DNA from: Acanthochlamys bracteata
Taxonomy: Eukaryota; Streptophyta; Magnoliopsida; Pandanales; Velloziaceae
NCBI GenBank assembly: GCA_019914995.1
Contig: CM034144.1
Span: 2,357,489-2,421,488, forward strand
Reading direction: 5' to 3'
DNA length: 64,000 nucleotides
The notes below the pieces were generated by a model. The model did no database searches, was not told the origin of the DNA, and saw only the letters and a list, made by a program, of their open reading frames with translations. This document shows, one piece after another, positions 12,175-23,619 of this stretch; within the stretch, counting starts at the first letter, position 1, and the number at the start of each line of letters is the position of its first letter. The position numbers and the translations under genes are program-made.

Positions 12175-15032
12175 ATGGGTACTGGCTCAGCTCCCAAGGC
12201 TATAGTACTGCTCTTCTCTCTACTGCTGTTCTTCCCATTGTTGTTCTGTGAAGCTGATCAGCAACATCCTCGGCAGCAGCAGGTGTGTGAATGATCCTCT
12301 CCAGCCTTCAACTCATTCCTTTCCTACATTTAGTTTACTTCAAAATTTCTTTTTAACTGAATGCCTTCATGTTGACTGCATTTCATGACTCTTGTAATAT
12401 AGGAACCCAGTGTACATCAGCTTCAAGAAGGCATTCACTCTGGTGATCCTTGGACAAGCGCCACGGGAACTTTTGAAGGTAATATAAAGGACAATCTGCT
12501 ATCTGAGTGTATGTAAAATATGAGAAAACGCGTTGAGCCCCTGCTATTGCTTCACTTGTTACTGTATGTATGTAGCTTAATTCATCCATTCATGATATTG
12601 TTGAATTTCAATTTGAAGGAAAAATCCTGTTTCCGTTTTAGGAGATTTGAATTTGGGGTTTGCACATAGTCTGTAGTAGACTGTAAGACTGTAAATTACC
12701 AAATTTCTCCGAAGATTTATTTGCTTTTATGAGTACACATACATATATAGCAATACCCTTTTTGAAGCTTAGCTGATCATCTCATCTGATCAAGCTAGCT
12801 GATTGCATTGAGATTGGTTTCACAGAGAGCATCTTTAAATGATAACAACTGCTGAACTATGTATGACAAAGAGCCATGCCATACCTACAAGCACAAACTG
12901 AGTGCTGAAAATTGCTACCAACAGCTGTTTACTTTATTAGTTCAAGAGGAAAGAATGGTTACTAAAGGAAATAGTTGAAACTAGTTGTAACAGGTCTGTG
13001 TCACTTTTGATGACATTGCTGGATTCCTCCTGCATAGAGATTCATATGCATTTCTGTACCAAGTCACTCCTGAATGTGAAATTCTTTATGACTTGATCAT
13101 TTATACTTGACAAATTAATGATGGTCTGAAAATTTTTGTATACTTCACAGGGTTCTCCATTGGGTCACCTGGAATGGGAGTTCCAGAATGGTTCCCAGCG
13201 AGAGACCGTAAACTTCTGCAAGTGTCACCGGCTACCGGTTTTCAGTATGATATTGTGGTAGCACTTGATGGAAGCGGCAATTATGCTTCCATCTCAGCTG
13301 CATTGGCAGCAGCTCCTGACAACAGCGCCCAACGCTTCATAATTTATATCAAGCAGGGAACCTACAAGGAGTACGTCGAGGTGAACAAGCCAAACGTTAT
13401 GCTGATTGGAGAAGGAGCTGAGATGACAATAATTTCGGGCTGTCGGAATGCTGTTGATAATAACATTTCTACCTTCTATACAGCCACACTAGGTACTCCA
13501 TTTCACTATACTTCAATTCTTGCTCTCTGCTTTGCAAGCACGAGTTGATTTGGTCTGCTTACTTGAAATTCACAGGATATGGCTTACGAACTAGTAAAAC
13601 AAATTGATGAAAAAATGGAATCACTGTAGTTGAACGTTTGGAGTTATTGCTAGCGACACCAAGCAGAAATGCGTAGTTATTACCACTGATGTTCCATATG
13701 CATATGCCATTAAGCTGTGTCTTGGCAATTTCTGGTGTTCCTCTGATTTGGTTCCATTTGCAGATACCAACTTGGTTTTTTTCTTGCATAGGCGTTTGTC
13801 AGGATTATATGGAAGCATTTGATTCATAGTGCCTTTGCTCATTCTGTGTTTTGCAGCAACTTGGCAGACCTTTTGGTAAAAAAAAATCAGATTCAGGTTG
13901 TGTTTGAGCTAATAAGTAAGATAGACATGCATGGTAGAGTTATGAGATGATTTGAATTTTGATTCTCTTAGTTTAGAAATAAAATTCCAAGTGTATGAAA
14001 AGAATTTTCATTCTACCTTTGCTTCTATTGCCTTGAATACTTGAATGTTAGTTGAACCACCTGAGTCAAGAACTAGCACAAACACATTGAACATAAGGAA
14101 AATCACAATAGTTAACCGTTAGGAATGCCTAACTGCTAGTACTGACGTTGTTGCCTAGACAATGTTATGTAATGCCAGTATATAGCTAGGGTCTTTCAAC
14201 TAGGCCAATTAGCATCAGCTATTTTCCTCGCAGTAAGCATGAGAGGCTCATTGTTTTACATGCAGCTGTCAATAGTGATGGTTTCATTGCGCGGGATCTA
14301 ACCATAGAGAACACATCTGGCCCTGAAAAGCAACAAGCCGTGGCAATGAGATCAAAATCTGATGAATCAGCATACTACAACTGCACATTCTCCGGATACC
14401 AGGACACACTATATCTTCGACCATCTCGGCAATTCTACCGTGACTGCCGCATTTCAGGGACGGTGGACTACATTTTTGGTGATGGTGCAGTTATTTTTCA
14501 GGGATGCACACTCTTCTCTCGACGTCCAATCCCAGGACAGGTGGTGACTATCACAGCACAAGGTTCTCTGGATCCAAGGAAGCGCTCAGGTTTCTCATTC
14601 CAGTACTGCAATGTAATTGCAGAGAGTCCTGAAGTTGTTACATTTCTTGGTAGACCCTGGAACGAGTATGCTATGGTAGTATTCATGGAGTCTTTCCTCG
14701 ACAGCACGGTGCATCGAGATGGTTGGATGGCATGGGAAGGGAGTACCAATTTCGACAAACTGTATTATGGTGAGTACCTAAACTATGGGCCTGGATCATC
14801 CACTAATAGAAGAGTAAAATGGCCCGGCTTCCACATCATCAGTGATCCTTCAAAAGCGGTTAACTTCAATGTGGACAGATTCATTGATGGCAACCTCTGG
14901 CTACCATCGACTGGGATCCCTTATTCAACAGCAATGGAGGATTCAGGATTTGTGATCATAGCGGGCGCTGCTTTATACGAAGTAAACAATTTTAAGTTTG
15001 TATTGTTCGTTTTCATTCTATTAACCTTCTAG
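12175..15032 (+). CDS. PME: Pectinesterase (PME, CE8) without an inhibitor-type pro-domain
   Basis: The enzyme removes methyl groups from cell-wall homogalacturonan in the apoplast. Four exons fit by phase: 12175-12282, 12403-12478, 13151-13492 and 14266-15032, giving 430 residues. Exon 1 encodes a start Met and a Leu/Phe-rich signal peptide (about residues 9-26). A short linker follows, then RKLL at residues 81-84, the type of site where group-I PMEs are cut by subtilases. The catalytic domain carries GSGNY, QAVAMR (199-204), GYQDTLY (219-225), VDYIFG (242-247) and LGRPW (303-307), so the expected Gln, Asp and Arg residues are present. The roughly 150-residue PMEI domain that normally precedes RKLL is absent. 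The C-terminus ends in an unusual hydrophobic run rich in Phe, Leu and Val. A dead inhibitor-like gene lies 600 bases downstream on the other strand. Exon 2 is short and its borders rest on phase and family fit. Confidence 0.9.
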
Positions 15033-15634
15033 GTAACATGCATCTCCATAAGTACTTCCAAGGTGCTCACTGTGTAACTTGTAATGTTTATGATTACATA
15101 TAACAATCATTGTGCTTTCAGCACGGATGAGTCCTGTTCCAAATTAGTTATCTAGTACTTCAACTGTGGTTTTCCTGAACTAGATATTGGCCTAATCTAG
15201 ATTTTATAAGCTCACATTGCTTTAGCTAATTCTTGAGACAATTGTTTCTAAAACATGAATAACAGCATAATCTTACTAATTAACCTGAGGCAATCCATTC
15301 AAGAGCAGCGGCTAGATTTAGAGCCATCAAATAGCACTACAAGGGAAACGAAAAAAAGAAAGAAAATCTTTATACCAAAATTTATCAGTTACGAATAACA
15401 ATGTATACAAGTTAACCATAGGTAAGCAAGCATTCGCGACTAACAGAAAAGTTGGTGGCCGCAATCAAGTATTTGCAAACATAACGGCGTGCATGTGGCG
15501 GATACAAAAGATATCTGCCACCACACAGGCATGTCTGGGACCAAGGCGCATTATCTGGTTGTGGATACTTGGTCGCGGATACTTACACTATCTCAACGAC
15601 ATGGAATCACGATTTTCTTTTGCCAGCAGCTACT
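15033..15634. other. Intergenic, 3' flanks of PME and the PMEI relic
   Basis: This 600-base gap lies between two convergent genes. An open frame at 15489-15719 runs antisense to the relic and is taken as chance. No repeat or RNA gene was recognised. Confidence 0.5.
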
Positions 15635-16052
15635 TCAACTTAAACTCAGAGAAGGTTCGCACGTAAAAGGATCATCAGATGCCGAGCTCAAGTACATTGG
15701 CCTCGCACAACCTCGTTGACTTTATCGTTTTAATAGCCATCTGAAAGCGTACCAATTTTTTATACACATCCAAACACAACCGGAAGCTATCCCTTTTCTT
15801 CCAGCTTTTAGGAGGAAAGTTTGTCACGATGGCTTGAATGTTAGGTATTGCTGCCGTTGCGTTTTCCATTGCAAGTTGTGCGGAGATAATTCCAGCGTTT
15901 TATAGTCCGTCTTGCGAGTTGCAGGAACCACTTGTAGTGAAGTGATGCAGAAATTGGCATCAACTAGTTCAGAAGCTATGGACTCGCAAACTGTCTCAAT
16001 AGAAGGATCTGTAACTATGAGTAGGAAGAAGAAGAAGAAGAGATGAAAGCAT
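15635..16052 (-). pseudogene. Pectinesterase/invertase inhibitor-like pseudogene
   Basis: Read across frames on the minus strand, this resembles a secreted inhibitor of the PMEI family, small four-helix proteins that bind pectinesterase or invertase in the wall. An ATG at 16052 is followed by a Leu-rich signal-like run. Then, in another frame, comes a segment with ETVCESIA and NFCITSL. In a third run is MENATAAI...CLDVYKKL, and after another shift YLSSASDDPFTCE and a stop at 15635. All four cysteines that form the two family disulfides can be found. At least two, probably three, frame changes separate these pieces (near 16025, near 15895 and near 15690), so no full protein can be made as the sequence stands. 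Either a pseudogene or, less likely, several sequencing errors would explain this. Confidence 0.75.
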
Positions 16053-17255
16053 GTAAAGAAGAGTTGGTACTAACTTACTATGTGTATATATAATGGATGC
16101 AAGAGCACTCAGATTATTATTATGAAGAAGATTTGATTTGATTTACCTCCCCTGTATGGTGGTGGTCTTTCCGTGGGTAAGAATTTCATGGAAGAGCATT
16201 CATGCAGTAATTAAGATATTTTTATTTGATTTGCTTACAATGTTAGTGCTTTCAGACTTCTTTCTTGCAGTTTTGAGCAAATCAAATATATGTTGTACCT
16301 TGCATCTACGGTTGGTGGTCTTTTACTGGCTGGCTTGGGATTTAACTAGTACGAAATTCCATATGAGATTTCACTATAATTCCATCCAGAATCACTACAA
16401 GGCACATTCAGAACATTAAAACTGCGTTCATTTTTTATCTTGTAACTACAAAATTCCACAGAGCTAGAAACGTTTTAAAATTAAGTGCAACTGTTGCGGC
16501 CCTTTTAATCCTCCTTGACTTGGCAAGTACTTCGCTATGTAACTTATGCAAAATGTAGATGATTGATGCAATTCCGCTATTCTCAAACATTAAACAAAAA
16601 TAAAATAAATAGAATAGAATAAAATAAAAAACTACACCATCAGCTATTTATACAAGATGCATTGAATCACAATAATACCTAGCATGCTCTCCTTCTTCTA
16701 CCTTAAACTATCAACTCCTCAACTACTAACATTTCATCGTACGTCTTGTTGAGAAGCTGTTCTTGTCACCCGGTGAAACGAGGGTGAACTATTCTAGTGG
16801 GGTCATCAAATTTTGTTGATCTTGCTGGTCCGTTATGCTCAACAGCTCAAGGCAGCATAAGAAGAGACTTTATGTTAAAATTATTAGAAGTCAACTTTAA
16901 AATAAGAAGAGACACATGGTGTACACATGTTGGTAACAAATGCTCAGCAAGATCTCTAAAATTAATCTTGATAGATTTGAAAAACTATAAGTAACATGTT
17001 GACAAAACTTCATCCCAATCAAACCACGAATTGACTCCATCTAACCACTCGATCAAAATAACATATACTTTAATTTTTCATATACAACGGTAAAGATTAA
17101 TTTTAGAGATCACTCCATGACGAAGATGGAGACGATTCGTGGTTTGAATGAGCAGCACAGTCTTCACTATATATATTAATTGGGATAGCAGCACAGTCTT
17201 CACTTAAACATCAACCTCGTAACGAAGATTCCACATTATCGACGGTTGAGACATT
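16053..17255. other. Intergenic, nothing recognised
   Basis: About 1.2 kb of AT-rich sequence. Open frames at 16138-16419 and 16797-16994 have low complexity or no family resemblance. ACATT at 17251-17255 is the target duplication of the following LTR. Confidence 0.5.
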
Positions 17256-18683
17256 TGTTAGTTCTCCTGTAAGATTAACTCAAGAGGGGAGGGGTGAATT
17301 GAGTTAGTCCATAAAAATTTTTGTCAATTTCAATTATCTTACTGACAGTGGATTTACAGCCGGTTGTTTCAATTCTGTAACCTGCAAACAGAGAGAGTTA
17401 GAGTGTTTGCTGACTTATGTAAAGAGGGCAGTACTCAGGATATTTAACGTGGTTCGGCAAAACTTCTTTGCCTACATCCACGGTCGCTCTATCACCAGAG
17501 CCAAAGCTTTACTAAATTTTTAATAAGCTACATATACACCAAGAACAAAGTGCTTCACCAAGCACACTTACTCTTACCAGGTTTCATCGCCAAGACAACC
17601 CCTCACAGTCTACTGGACACACCTATCCCTCTGGCTGATATGCTAGCTCTATTATAAGGTCTAAAAATTTTCACCAAGCTCCACCTGAGCTTCCTTTTCC
17701 GGTGCCCGCAGCACCACCTTCACAAGGTCAGTAAAAGGTTACAAGAAAAATAAACAGAAATTGAGCACAGGATCTATCTCATGATGATTGTGTGTTCATG
17801 AAGTGTTTCTAATGAGATGATCAGAGATGTTGCTGAGAGAGATTTCTTTAGTGTGATCAGCAGCAAGATTTTTGTTGTTTGCGTAGAGTTCTTGTATGTC
17901 TCTGTTTTGCTTGTGTTCTCTCTCTGCACGCTTTCTTTGTTGTTCTGTCTCCCTTCTTATAGTGTTTCGTCTCTGTGTAGGAACCGTTGAAGAACATTGC
18001 CGTTGGCGCTCTTTTCCATTGGTGGTTCTTCACGTCAGAGAGGGAGCAGTTTTGCCCAGCGGTTAGTCAACCGCTTCCTCAATTGCTTTCGGCTGTCTTG
18101 ATGCAATGTCTCCATAGCATTAAATGCATTGTAAAGATTTGAATTTACCTTCAGTGATTATTAGCTTATTTTAGCTAAGTTACTATCTGAAACAAGAGAG
18201 CTGAGTTGGCTTGTCCATATTTAATGCATTGCTGGTTGACTGCTTAATTTGATTAAAGGTCTTAACTTGTATAATGTGTTTTCTTCCCTTGATAATAGAG
18301 CTTTCCCTTTCTGTAAAAAAAAGAAGATGATTTTTGCTCGTTGTAGATCTTCTATTTGAATTGCTTCAGTGCACTGTGAGTCCAGAGGATTTTAAAGCAA
18401 GGAAAGTTTTGTTGCGGTTGAACCCAAAGCTCTGTTTCGAAACAGAGAAGTCTTCTTATGCTTCAATGGTCAGGCAGCTGACTGCAATGTGACTATGTCA
18501 TCCTCTGTTCCGTATGCTGTAGTAGCATAACAGTTGCCTGCATGATGACTGATATTGTCTGCTGTAAATAAAATGATCTTTGTTTGTCTAATCCTGCAGA
18601 ACTTGATTTCAGATTATTAGTCTAATATAAATCATAGTTCTTAATTCTTTGTTATCATCAAAATTATCTTTATAGTTCCAACA
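17256..18683 (-). mobile_element. Second solo LTR of the same copia-type family, inverted
   Basis: On the plus strand it runs from TGTTAG to CCAACA, so it is an LTR in reverse orientation (TGTTGG...CTAACA on the minus strand). It is flanked by an exact ACATT duplication (17251-17255 and 18684-18688). It shares with the copy at 942-3017 the ATAACAA start region, the CACTG...AGCAATTCAAATAGAAGATCTACAACGAGC region, and the 3' region with the CACCCCTCCCCTCTTGAGTT phrase. It is 1428 bp against 2076 bp. The difference lies mainly in the first third of the LTR. Confidence 0.8.
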
Positions 18684-19039
18684 ACATTAATTAATAATCC
18701 GGTTAGATATGTAGTCGGTTGAGGTTGCAACGCAGTCTAAACAACATAGATACCATGATTCGACATTATACTTGAATTGTTTTATTACTTCATTTTCATT
18801 TGGTCGATATTGGTATGCGTCGATCCTACCTTAGGTTGATAAATCTAACTTGAACGTCAAAAATTCAATTGAAACATACTCGACTCTTTATTTGTATGTC
18901 ATTTAGTTGTGTTCTTAGTTTGGAATATATTTTATTTATTTAAGCATGCTCGTAAAACGATAAAATATTGCTCGTAAAATCGTCAAAAATTCATCATTGC
19001 CACCACATAGGATACCAATTATTCTATTCCAGCTGCGGA
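18684..19039. other. Intergenic, nothing recognised
   Basis: AT-rich sequence between the solo LTR and the FAR1-like relic. No terminal inverted repeat of a MULE could be identified here. Confidence 0.4.
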
Positions 19040-20960
19040 CGTAATAGGAGATAAAGATGATGAGAAATCACCGTGTGTTGGAATTACTTTTGATAGCCTC
19101 GAAGCTGCGAACCAATTTTATATATACTACGGAAGAGCATCGGGCTTTAGCGTCGTCATTCGAAGTACGGAAAAGAGATAACTTACGTGTCTTGACTAGG
19201 TAACTATTGCTACAATGACTTGTGAGAGTTTTGAGAATTACAAAGTACATAGAAAAAGAAAAATATAAATGATGCCTCCGAAAAAGAAAAAAAAAGTAAA
19301 AAGAGAAATAATAGTATGGTTAAATGCCTTGATGAGAGTGAAATATTAAGCTGACAGATAATGGAGAGTGGTGATTTTTGAAAATGACCACACTCATCAT
19401 ATAGTAAGTCTGGAAAAAAGGATGCACATGTCTAGTAATGGGCAATGCATACCGTAGCGAGGATATTAATAAACTCATTTTGTGACGAAGACATATCCTT
19501 ACATAAAATTAGCGATATACTTAATAGATCGCAAGTCGATTTTAAGAGCAAAGATTGTTGAACCATTTGAGTTCTTATAAAAAGTACAAAAAACTAATGT
19601 CAGGTGATGCTACAACAACTATTAATTGGTTAAAATAGAAGAGTACATAAGATTAGAATTTCCTATATGCAATTCAAACTAATAGCGAATTGAACGCAAT
19701 TAACTTCTTTTAGATAGATGGTCGTTTATGTCTGCAATTTCAACTATAATTTTATTTGGCACAACATATCGCAATAATGCATACGATATGTCATTAGCAC
19801 AATTTCCCAAATTAACCACCACTATGAGTTTGGATGCGCACTACTTGTGGATGAGATATATAATTCTTTCAGCTTATTTTTTGAAACTTAGCTCGGTGCT
19901 ATGGAGGGGCGTGCCTCATCTACAATCGTCATAGATCAAAGATAGAGCTATAACGGCAGTTGTCACTAAGTTATTTCCTAATATACAACACAGCTTTAGT
20001 ATTTGGCATATTCTGAAAAAATTCACAGAAAAACTGTATGTTTATTCTAAGACATCAATTTTTAAAAGAATGGTAAAAAGTTGTGTATGAAATTTTATTC
20101 TTATTATTTTCTATAAGAGGTTGAACGAATTAGTTACAACATTCGGTATACAGCAAAATGAGTGGCTTCAAGGACTATACAATATACTCGAAAAGTGCGC
20201 CCCAATTTAACATTTAGATACGTTTTATGTTGGGACCAATACTATGGGGTGTGCTGAAATCTTTAACTCAACTTACAAGAATTATTTTTTTCTCATAATA
20301 ACTCTCCGCTAGTTTGTAGAGAGCAACGAGAAGTATTTAGTAAAACTCTTTGAACGAGAAAATAAAAAGGATTATGTTACCGAACACTACGAACGGATCG
20401 TCGATGATCATACGTTCATCTTGAAAAGAGCAGCAAAAAGCGTACATAAGAAATATATTCGACAGGTTCAAACAAAAATATGATAAAGCTATTTTTGAAT
20501 ACGTCCTATATTTTGATGAATGCAGCAACGGTTATAGGACCTACACATATAGGAATCTAGTGCTCGGTGATCAACAACTATGGAGTATGAAGTTCAACAT
20601 ATTATAAAGAAAGTCACTATGAATGTAAACTTTTTCAATTTCTTGAGATTCCTTGTGCGCACCTTGTCGAAGTTTTCTTTTTGCGTGATATGGACATTCC
20701 CTATCACTTTATCTTAAAAGGTGGACGAAATGGGCTAATAACTAAGGACGCGATAATGTTGGAGAACTAGCACGCGGCCATGATGCTTCTGACCTAACAA
20801 TAATTATGTAGCTCGGTATGATTACATATCAACTGGCATACAATGCAGGTATCACAATAGAAACCTTTCAAATAATATGGCAGCATTTATATAGAGTCTC
20901 TCCGTAACTGAAAAAATATAAGCAGGTTGATATTCTTAAAATTCGTAAAATTCCTTCCGT
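19040..20960 (+). pseudogene. FAR1/FHY3-related (MULE transposase-derived) pseudogene
   Basis: Pieces of all three FAR1-family domains appear in order on the plus strand, in shifting frames. At about 19070-19180 is the WRKY-like FAR1 DNA-binding start (FDSLEAANQFY...GFSVVIRS). At about 19650-20080 is the MULE transposase core (NFLYAIQTNSELNAI, TTYRNNAYDMSLAQF, FPNIQHSFSIWHILKK). At about 20140-20300 is a segment with EWLQGLYN-like and DTFYVGTNT-like parts. At 20615-20720 is a SWIM zinc-finger segment (FLEIPCAHLVEVFFLRDMDI). Many stops and frame changes make it non-functional. FAR1 genes act as transcription factors and are descended from MULE transposases, so either a dead FRS gene or a dead transposon fits. 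Confidence 0.75.
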
Positions 20961-21780
20961 TGTCGATTCATGCACTAGCGATTGCGACGCACAGACCCCT
21001 GTTGATGCCTCTCGAATAGAAATTTTGAATTCGAATATTTAACGAATTAAAGGAAGGACTAATAGAAATTTTAAAATAAAATAAGCCTGAAAGAAGAGTT
21101 CGACAATTATTATGGTTGCACATTATTAGACACGGGTCTCATAGTATGGCACAGATGCAAATTTTTGATACATTAATTTGTAATCAATAGCGTAGGTATT
21201 TGTAATCGCTTTATGCATTCAAAATTGACAAATGCAAAATCAATATTTTTAATCTATTGATACACTGATCTTGAACCATTTAAAAATAATCAAGTGACGT
21301 GTACGAAATTTACAATTTCAGAACTATTAACAAATCACAAGATATATCATAATTAATTCAAAACTAACAGTTACGAGATAAATAAAATTTTGCAATTGTA
21401 GATGTATCAATTTCTTTTCATGTTTGTTCAGCAAAAAATGAGCTCTTTTAATTCATGTTGTGCTATCTTTTTACTGGTTCTCATCCAAAGTATCAGCAAC
21501 AGTATTGCCGAGATTTAAGAACTTCACCGCTTTCTGAGTCTGAATGAGGTATTCTATCTTGTGTGATCTTCTTGTAGTTCTCACCAACATTAAATTATTT
21601 CAGATGCATCAACACAAAAGGTTCACAATTACCACTATAATAAGAAACAAACACATTACGCCAACTTTGCTACTTAGTTTCCATCGACATACAAATACGA
21701 TATCTCAATTAGAATATCCTTTTACGCATTCGACTGCTGTGGAACGCCAAAATAGATTATTTTTTAATTGTCACTTTTAG
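20961..21780. other. Region between two decayed ORFs, nothing firm
   Basis: AT-rich sequence with stops in all frames. A 78-codon frame at 21544-21780 has no resemblance I can name. Confidence 0.4.
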
Positions 21781-21789
21781 AGCAGATAT

Positions 21790-23010
21790 TGCATTTTTCC
21801 AACACAGGAGAGAGACCTCGTACAAAAAAAATAGAACATTCTCTTCAATTTAAAATCCTTCTTCGAGTCCTACACTCTAATTCAATTCAATAAGAAGTAA
21901 CTACACAACGATCCAATGCGCTTGACGAAGATTGATAGGAAAGATAAACTCTTGTTGCGTCTACTCGTAGTTTGGCAGTATCATCTCTAAGCGGATAGCA
22001 TCCTTATGGTGATATCATAAAGCTATGAGATTTAGGAGACAAAAGGAGCTGGTCGAAACTTTTTCTATCCTCGTTGGGGCATACATTCATTGCAAATCTG
22101 ACAAAATTGTCCTAAAGTGATTGCTGCAGAATCACTTTAATATTACAAATTTTAGCATTTCTACAAATTAATTTAATGCAAAAGACTCCGTATACCTAAA
22201 TCTACATCATCCATGCAACATATTTCATATTTCACGACAATTACCAACAACCGATCCAAATGGAGATAAATAATTGCATGTACTAAGATATACTTATAGA
22301 AAACGCATTGGGGAAGCCCCTTGAGAGAATAAGTATTTGATCGAGTTTCGGTGGATCTTTGTTTTTCTTCCAGTACTCGTTCTCCAATACTTAATGGCGC
22401 TGATTAGGGAATCAGCTGTGAGCTGATAACTACGGGTTCCCCAAGAAAAGCCGCTAAAGACTTCCTAATCATCTGCCATTTGTATTTCCATCTAATCCAC
22501 AGGGCGATCTCTCCCCTAATTGTTGCTTGAGGTGACAATTTCAACAAAATATATCAAGCTAAATTTAACGAAATCGTCATCATCGTGAAATTATGTACAG
22601 TATCTTGATATCTTTTTGCGAGTTCTTTTTTATACAACTTAGTAGAACCATTAAAGAATATCTCCTTGATTGTTCTCTTGTAATTTGTCAGTAGAGCATC
22701 GTTTTTGCGCTTCACCATTTTAGCCTAGTCACCCGATGGAACTCGGTAGAACTGAAGTTGCAGGTCCTCAGTCTTATTTTATAATGAATTCTTTCTATGT
22801 TTACAGTCACTTAGCTCCCGCGGCAAGATATTGTGGAGAACCTTTCTATGTTGTGGAATCATATCGGGAAGATCATAGATAGTATGTCCGAAGTATGACT
22901 CATTTAGCCTGTCTTAAGCTCCACGCATTGGGCAACCTTAGTTCGGATAGCTGCTCATATTTTAGTTGAAATGCGAACGGAAGATGATCTTCGCTGATGG
23001 AATAATGAGC
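21790..23010 (-). pseudogene. Decayed Ulp1/C48-like protease ORF
   Basis: On the minus strand near 21915-21960 the frame reads FIFPINLRQAHWIVV, which matches the region around the catalytic His-Trp of Ulp1 (SUMO-protease, C48) domains as found in plant MULE and other transposon proteins. Further upstream in the gene sense there are readable stretches at about 22410-22560 (RGEIALWIRWKYKWQMIRK) and about 22590-22720 (KNDALLTNYKRTIKEIFF), interrupted by stops and shifts. Catalytic Asp and Cys segments were not found with confidence. It faces the FAR1-like relic. The identification rests mainly on one motif. Confidence 0.45.
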
Positions 23011-23619
23011 CCCAAATCTTTTTTATTCTTGCTTGCAACAAGCAAACCTTCAGATATTAGTGTATTTGCAACTAACATAACTATCACAGCATGAAATTAG
23101 TTTGAACATATTACAACCACAATCCCAGACTATCATATCACAGTATTTGGAACATAGTTATCAACCGCAACGCTATCAATTATGTCTTACGTTATAACTT
23201 AGTTAACGATGTCGCTATTGTCTTGACATAACTATCAATTAAGTTGAATCATGATCTCGCTATTGTCTTGACCTCATTAAGTAGATTTGACCTAATGACG
23301 TTGACCTCAAAATTTAATTCAAGATAACGAACTCATCTGGTCGTTATCTTAAATATTCTTTTGAGCACGCCCTTTATAGGAAATACAAATCTTACTAATA
23401 ATAGTGAACCTGAAACAAAAGAGGACAATATTACTAACAAATCAACCTCATACAAGTAGATGATACCACAAATTAAGTTATTGACCATGGTCCAACAAGT
23501 ACAACCTAAACAATCACCCAATTAACATCGACATCATGCAGACGACTGAGCTTGGTGTAATTTCTTGACGACGTGAAGTGAAATCCAGATGACGATTCCT
23601 AATTTTCACATGAAAGTCG

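Noticed and set aside
13559-13842. Minus-strand frames in the third intron of the pectinesterase
   Set aside because: No resemblance to any family, and they lie within an intron defined by phase.
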